A DNA stretch of 64,000 nt from Gamsiella multidivaricata (taxonomy: Eukaryota; Mortierellomycota; Mortierellomycetes; Mortierellales; Mortierellaceae), in NCBI RefSeq assembly GCF_025024155.1, contig NW_026251711.1, positions 718,571 through 782,570 on the forward strand, read 5' to 3'. This document shows, in pieces, positions 58,455 through 64,000 of the stretch (position 1 is the first letter of the stretch; each line of letters begins with the position of its first letter). The notes beneath the pieces are model-generated. The model ran no database searches, was not told where the DNA came from, and saw nothing but the letters and a program-made list of their open reading frames with translations. Position numbers and translations under genes: made by a program.

Positions 58455-59985
58455 ATTGGGCTTGTGCCGCCTTGTCTTGGGTGGGAGTGGTCTGAACCGT
58501 CTTGGTCGTGGAATGGTGGGAATCGAAAGTAGATTCGGATGAGTCTAGGGTGCTGAAGGAGAGAAATGAGTGTGCGGAAAACCAGGTGAATGAGGAGGAG
58601 TAGTGAGGGGATGGAGGAAGAGTATGTGTTCTTTTTTATATACAAGTGTGTTGTCCTTGTGGTTTTTGTTTGAGGTAAATTCTGGCCATTGAACGTTGCC
58701 GGTCCAATGGAATTGAACAACCGCACAGTGAGCGCGATAGAAATGTAAAGTAGATAGCAGGTATTGCAGAGACTGATGAGATGGGAGCCAGGAGAAGAGG
58801 CGCCAAGGAGGTCGTCTTCTGCTCCAGCTCGTAAATAGATCCTGGCAGTAGCAGTAGTAGTGGTAGTCGGCAGTAAGTGGACGAAGGTGAAAGTAACTGC
58901 AGAAGAAGAACGAAAGGAGGAGAAAAGAAAGACCGTGCCCCTTCATTGGCCAAGAGCGCGCTGTTCCTGTCCACATCCTTGAGCATGCCCTGGGTCTATA
59001 GGCTGTGCGTGCATTACACACATCCTCTCCAAGGTCCACCGAAAGCGACTATAAACTATTGTCCTACAGATCATCTCATCAATTTTTAGCGTGGTCTATA
59101 GTAAGTATTTGGCGATGATCTCATGCGCAATCCGGTCTATCTTTCGTAGAAAGTATACCAATATGCTGCCCTGTCCGAGTGCATACGTACGACGCCTTGG
59201 TGTCCCTCAACCCTGTGTGTATTGAACATGTAGGCATGTGCTTGTACTGCATCATTTGCTCTTCAGTGTCGACGGTTGTTTGCAGAGTCGGGAAGATGTC
59301 AGCAGCGTAAAAAAAATACTCTGTTCGATGGCACTCCTCGGAGTCTATCGTCGTTTGCATGTCAAGGGGTGCGAACAGAATTGCAAACAAAGATCGAAAT
59401 TCGGTGACGTAGTGCGCAACCGTAGCCACGTGCCTATTCTTTTTTTTAGCTGACCCGAAGCGCGTTGGTGCGCATAGATCGTGCCACACCAGCACTGTTG
59501 ATAGGGCTGTTATTCAACACACAGTAAGATATATGAAGTAATCAATCATTTACGCTAGGAGAACTAGTCATTTTGCCGCGGATTTTAGAAACACGAAAGC
59601 ACAGCCAAGTCAACAATACTATTTGTACATGGAATATCTTTGAGACGTAGGGGATTCATGTGGAATAAAGATGGGCGAAGTGAGCAGAGGTGAAATGGAA
59701 AAGCGCAACAGCAAGTCTGGTGAACAAGAACAAGGATAAGAAAGGGTGTATCTGCATAGGATTACCGATGATCAGCCAAGTGCTGTTCAGGTACAGCGCA
59801 GTGGACTGACGATCGCACACAGGAGCCCCTGCTCAATAAGATGCAGCCATGCATACAAACAATCAACATGTCGAAATCTTCCTTAATCACTTAATCAGAT
59901 CAAGCGCTTTTGCCTAAAGATCAAAAGCTTAAAAGCTTAAAAGATGCCAAGGACTCCTCTGTCTTGCTAGATTCCTCACACAACT

Positions 59986-60105
59986 CTCCTTCACTGCTCA
60001 TACACTCTCCTGCTCCTTCATTGCCCATATACTCTTCTGCTCCTTCACTGCTGATACATTCTCGCGATCCTTCACTGCTCCCACACTTTCCTTCACCGTC
60101 ATTGT
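59986..60105 (+). repeat. 27-nt minisatellite, about four units
   Basis: Units start at 59986, 60013, 60040 and 60067, exactly 27 nt apart, based on CTCCTTCACTGCTCATACACT then CTCCTG with a few substitutions; the fourth unit is degenerate. Because the unit is a multiple of three, both strands stay open and encode 9-residue repeats: minus strand GAGECMSSE-like in a 72-codon frame 59921-60139, plus strand PSLLIHSPA-like. Whether either is translated is unknown. Confidence 0.85.
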
Positions 60106-61289
60106 TCGAAAAATGCTCCATATTTTCATCATCGCTCAAGCTACCATGGCATTGAAGGCCTGTGGCCCTTTCTGGAAAAGAAAGGGTATGAGTCCGTCCT
60201 TCACCATCCTTCCACCCAACTGCTCCACCTCCCCGACTCGTTTGATCACAATTCAGTAATACGCGTCGACGTCCTCAGATCTTTAACATCACCATCCGCA
60301 ACGCGTACTCCTTGAGAAATATGACTGTCTAGAGAATCAATGAGAACAAGAGAGGGATCTTTAATTACAGCGACCGAGCAATTACTTATTGCTCAGTGGC
60401 TTAAGTTAAGTGGGTGGTCCAGATCCTGATTGGATGTGGGCATGCCGTGCAACCTTACAGATCCCTGGCGTTTTTTTAAAAGCAATTGTGGCATAAAGTC
60501 TTCTCACAGCATGCTATAGCATTCCATGGCTGTCTACCATATCAATGGACTTTGTTTCTCAGTAGTGGCGATGTCACATCTAGGAAGAGTGTAATGGGTA
60601 ATCATGCATTGTTTTTTGAAAAATTATCATGAGTTTCTGGGGATGCTGCTTACCTTGAAGACTGCTTATAGCTAAGAGGACAGTGATCATCTCCTAGTAC
60701 TACAGCAAACGCAGGAAGTAGGTTGACTGCAGTTTGCAGTTAGCTCTCCTGGAGGTTGGTAAACAATCCAGCACACAGGTTATAGGTGTTGCTGATATGC
60801 CACGTTGGACAGCATGGCAGACAGTTAAGCATATGCGATGCTAATGCATGCTCAATAAAGCAACGTGATGACCATCGCACTGACTTTTGGATTGTGGATA
60901 GCTTGCTGGATCCAGGCATCCGCCTTGGTGTTAGAAAATGGTGGCCACCGGTCCAACCCTCTCTTATTTCCCAACCCTCTCTACTTGGACAGTGGCCAGA
61001 GTCCCATCTTCTTTCTTAGAGAGTAAAAATATGAAAATGCATGTCTGGCCACCGGCCAAATGTTCAGCTGGCAGGTTGCAGAGCAGGGTGGAAATCAATC
61101 GCCTTATTGCGTGTATGAGTGAGGATGTGTTGATCGACAAGCTTTTGATTCAGGCATTGTGGTAGTCAGAGTTCCATTTATTAGAGACAAGTGATGTCAA
61201 TACCATGGTTACTTTTTAAAAACGCATGCTCGGAATCTGTCCAGTTACATCTGAGCTTTGAAGGATAATTCCTCCAGCAAAACCACACT

Positions 61290-61535
61290 TGAGTAATGCT
61301 TCAGCTCCGCGCAAGCACGCCCATCTCGGATGATGTCGTTGAAGCACCGCTCGGTCTCCGGGATTCTGCTGTATGCCTGGAGAAACGCTGGCAGGTCGCG
61401 GTAGCTTGCGAACTCACATTACGTCTTACCCTTGTGCGAGATGTTGTATGCCACAAAGAAACCGTGCCGATTCAAATCAGCCTGGTCAAACGCCCTTGCC
61501 TGTGGACTTCCATTCTTCTGGACCGCCGAAAAGTA
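61290..61535 (-). pseudogene. Decayed protein-coding relic, possibly primase-polymerase-like
   Basis: From about 61533 downward the minus strand reads FSAVQKNGSPQARAFDQADL then NRHGFFVAYNISHKGKT, one in-frame TAA, then CEFASYRDLPAFLQAYSRIP and ETERCFNDIIRDGRACAE. After that the similarity to anything protein-like degrades. The 'CFxxIIRxGxxC' pattern recalls the segment just before the catalytic Asp motif of archaeo-eukaryotic primase/PrimPol-type proteins, which occur as repeated families in some early-diverging fungi and in large DNA viruses. The catalytic motif itself is not present here. The assignment is weak; that this is a broken coding sequence is better supported. Confidence 0.4.
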
Positions 61536-61588
61536 AGTAGACTCGAATTTGGTGGAATGTTTATTGGAATCTGATTGGGTTATGGGCA

Positions 61589-61773
61589 TTCAACAAGCGT
61601 TCAACAAGCCATAAACATCGATTTCTTGCTTATTTTTTCTGTTAAACAAAAATATATTCAACAAACACATTTGATTGGCCGTATCAATCGAGATGACAAT
61701 TCAACATGCATTAAACAACGATTCAACGTGGCCAATAGCAGTCTTCAACATCCATTCAACAACGCATTCAACA
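61589..61773 (+). repeat. Cluster of eight TTCAAC(A/G) heptamers
   Basis: Heptamers start at 61589, 61600, 61657, 61700, 61722 (TTCAACG), 61744, 61755 and 61767, all on the plus strand. A larger direct repeat, GCATTCAACAAGCG, occurs at 61587 and again at 61765. The cluster lies 300-480 bp upstream of the Crinkler-like start codon. Spacings of 11, 11-12 and 22 nt recur, suggesting an old tandem repeat with an ~11-nt unit, or an array of binding sites. Confidence 0.75.
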
Positions 61774-62071
61774 AGCGATAAACAAGAAAGGAGTAGGGCT
61801 ATTCTTCTGAGATGAGGTGTTGGATGATGCTTTGTGCATATAACCAGGCGGCTACCCAGTTTTATTTTTATTTTTGGAATGAGAGAAGAACCAGAGATGG
61901 AGTGCATTTTGTTTCTCCAGCTGAATTATGACTGGCATGTCCGGACGCGTCACCATCAACAATAGGAGCTCGCTCTTTTTACTCTTTACTCCCTCCATCC
62001 GCACACACAAAGGCTCACTACTTCTCCATTCACAGGCACGACCTTTCTCCGCTACCAACAGGCACCCATCC

Positions 62072-64000
62072 ATGGCGACGAACGCACTCACCCTATTCTG
62101 TCTCGTCGACGGCGAGTCCACAGCTAACGCGTTCCCTGTCAAGGCCACATCTGCAGCCTCTGTTGGCGAGCTCAAGGAGCTCATCAAGGCCAAGAAGTCA
62201 CCAGAGTATGACGGCATTGCTGCGGACAGGCTCACGCTCTGGCGAGCCACAATCCTCGTTGACGAGAATGCCGGGGACGAGAACATCATCACGCTCGATG
62301 ATCTGGACGACAAGACGAAGCTAGGCAACCCAAGGACATGCCTTTCCAAGCTGTTCCCTGAGAGCCCTGACGACAACACATACATCATTGTGCAGCCACC
62401 CCCGCCAGGTATGTCTCCAGCTCTCTGCAGACTGATGATTGATATTCTGGCGCGTGTTATTTACGTTATGTTATTCTTTTTTTTTTTCTTCCGGTAGCTC
62501 CTAAAAGAGACCGTGAAGAGGATGTGGGTGAGTATTATTGATCTTTTCTAACCACCTCTTGTCTTTTACTCAGTCATGAACACAGCTGACGTTACTTATG
62601 ACATTTGTCGCCTTGATGCAATGTTTAACCCGTGTAAAAAATATATGATATATAGACCTAAAGTTTATGCCGAAGAACAAGAGAGTCCGTATTATCGAAG
62701 GCTGGAAGCCATATAAGGCTTCCGACGGAAAGTCAGTAGATTTGCCTCGCTCTTGGATTGAGTTTCTTCAAAGCGCGAATTTTGAACCCGAACCGCGCAA
62801 GGCATTCGATCACCTCAAGAGCGATCTTCAAGCTGGCGACGCAATCGATATTCCAAGTCTGGGCCAAACCCCTAAGGAATTTGGACGTCATAGCCCAGGT
62901 CAAAATTTTTTCGTTACGGAACAAATGCTGGAGCTTTGGAAGGACATTTGCGGTGAAAAGGATCGTACATACAGACGGGTCCTGTCCGGTCCGATGGGCG
63001 TTGGCAAGTCGTACCTCTCCTATTTTCTCGCAGCAAGAGCGTATGCCGAAGGATGGCCCACCCTCTACATATCGGATGCGGGAAAGCTGGACACAAACAC
63101 GCAGGAAGAATCAACAATAGAAATAGTCAGGCGCTTTCTGGCTATCAACAAAGACATTTTGACTGCCGCTGAGCTGGAGAAGCTTGTAGACAACTACAAC
63201 GGGGAAAACGACATTTCCAATAGCGCTACTTCAGTAATCTTCGGTGATCTACTCCAGCAGAAGGGACGAAAAGCCTTATTGATTGTTGATGAACATGGAA
63301 AATTGTTCGAAAAAGTTCCCGACTTGCCAACAAAATTCAGGTCATTGAATCCTCTGTCATCCTATCACTGGTGGGGTGAAGACGCCCCATGGTCTCGAGT
63401 GATTTTTACGGGGACTGCACATGCAAAATATGAGATGACTGTCATGGATGATAGTTATAGACCTACGTCGGTGCTATTTGTGGGCCCGCTATCGGATACA
63501 GTATTCCTCAAGCTGCTGGACACATACCCTCGCCTGAATCTACCGGATATCAAGGACGAGGTGAAAGCGATTACAAACTGTGTGCCACGGGAGCTTGTGC
63601 ATCTGTCGGCCTTCCTCAAGTACTTCCAGGATCCGATATCTGCAGGCGACCTTCAAAAATTTACAAAAAGTCGATCAGCGTTTTTTCTGAAAGTCGCCAA
63701 CAAATACTACAGCGGTCTCCAAGATACCGATAAGAAGCGTTTTTACGATACCCTCCTTCAAACGTTCCTGTACAGCACCACCAATTTCGATTTCCAATGG
63801 GAGTTTGTGGACCTAGGATTAATATATCGGTGCAGGGAAGCCACCTATCAAACAGTCGTATACCACATTCTATGCCGTCCCGCCCACCAAGCTCTTTTGG
63901 ACCTCTTCAAGTCGTTTGCGCTACCCGACGACATCAAACAACGGATTCATCTTGGCCAGCTCAGTGGTGACGAGTTTGAGCAAGCACTATTTCATCAGCT
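62072..64000 (+). CDS. Crinkler (CRN)-like protein with P-loop NTPase domain (partial, runs off right edge)
   Basis: Exons 62072-62408, 62498-62527 (30 nt) and 62656 to the window end join in frame; about 570 residues are visible. The N-terminus MATNALTLFCLVDGESTANA is a CRN ubiquitin-like header (LFCLVDGE, FPVK, ELKELIKAKK, DRLTLWRATI, TYIIVQPPPP), followed by a short basic linker (APKRDREED, KNKRVR). A STAND/AAA-like NTPase follows, with Walker A GPMGVGKS (234-241) and Walker B ALLIVDEH (329-336). No signal peptide precedes the header, as in chytrid and Mucoromycota CRNs. A family C-terminal nuclease or kinase-like domain would lie beyond the edge. CRN proteins are described as secreted or nuclear effectors in oomycetes; their role in saprotrophic fungi is unclear. 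ATG 62072 directly opens the header; upstream in-frame ATGs (61928, 61937) would add a non-conserved 48-residue extension. Confidence 0.85.

Larger units (their letters stand above)
58455..62071. other. Accessory intergenic block
   Basis: It begins with the purine-rich promoter of the phosphoesterase gene (58455-58950). It contains a 27-nt minisatellite (59986-60105), a decayed minus-strand coding relic (61290-61535) and a TTCAACA heptamer cluster (61589-61773), each listed separately. Plus-strand readings at 60786-61165 (DFWIVDSLLDPGIRLGVRKW and RLQSRVEINRLIACMSEDVL) look partly protein-like but lack starts and splice sites. No intact gene is supported. Confidence 0.5.

Noticed and set aside
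61928..62071. An upstream in-frame start extending the Crinkler-like protein by 48 residues
   Set aside because: The extension is not conserved-looking, and the family header begins right after the ATG at 62072.

Overview
The window looks like nuclear DNA of a filamentous fungus. Genes carry short GT-AG introns (mostly 60-120 nt) and there are no operons. Gene content (a Crinkler-type protein, a NACHT/STAND-type N-terminus, queuine tRNA-ribosyltransferase, a G-domain gene remnant) points to an early-diverging lineage, most probably Mortierellaceae (Mortierella/Linnemannia/Podila). That placement is inference from family recall, not from a search.

Layout. 0-4.4 kb is decayed and repeat-like: the 5' exons of a probable NACHT/WD-type gene run off the left edge, followed by orphan exons, a ~310 nt antisense piece of 28S rDNA, and a G-domain gene that stops shortly after its P-loop. 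4.6-8.0 kb is a Ccc2/ATP7-type copper ATPase. 9.4-21.6 kb is dense: QTRT2, Swp1/ribophorin II, 3-methyladenine DNA glycosylase, a Siw14-like phosphatase and TAF1. 21.6-24.3 kb holds a broken gene. 24.4-31.1 kb has a small Cys-containing secreted protein, Mod5 tRNA isopentenyltransferase and V-ATPase subunit a. 31.1-38.1 kb is gene-poor. 38.1-53.5 kb is dense again: hexose transporter, an unknown 771-aa protein, a small hypothetical protein, AP-1 sigma, a Bmt6-like 25S rRNA methyltransferase, Utp25, a SET lysine methyltransferase and an amino-acid permease. 53.5-57.2 kb is gene-poor, 57.3-58.5 kb is a Ppn2-like phosphoesterase, and 58.5-64 kb is accessory: a 27-nt minisatellite, a decayed minus-strand coding fragment, a cluster of TTCAACA heptamers and a Crinkler-like gene running off the right edge.

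Gene relationships. Four divergent pairs share short intergenic regions: Swp1/Mag1 (267 bp), Mod5/Vph1 (373 bp), the 771-aa gene/small hypothetical (329 bp) and Bmt6-like/Utp25 (231 bp). The last pair joins two ribosome-biogenesis factors. QTRT2 and Mod5 both modify the tRNA anticodon loop. Ccc2, Vph1, AP-1 sigma and the Ppn2-like protein all serve Golgi/endosome/vacuole function. Exon-intron models were built by hand from splice consensus plus reading-frame continuity; every model given as complete keeps frame across all junctions.
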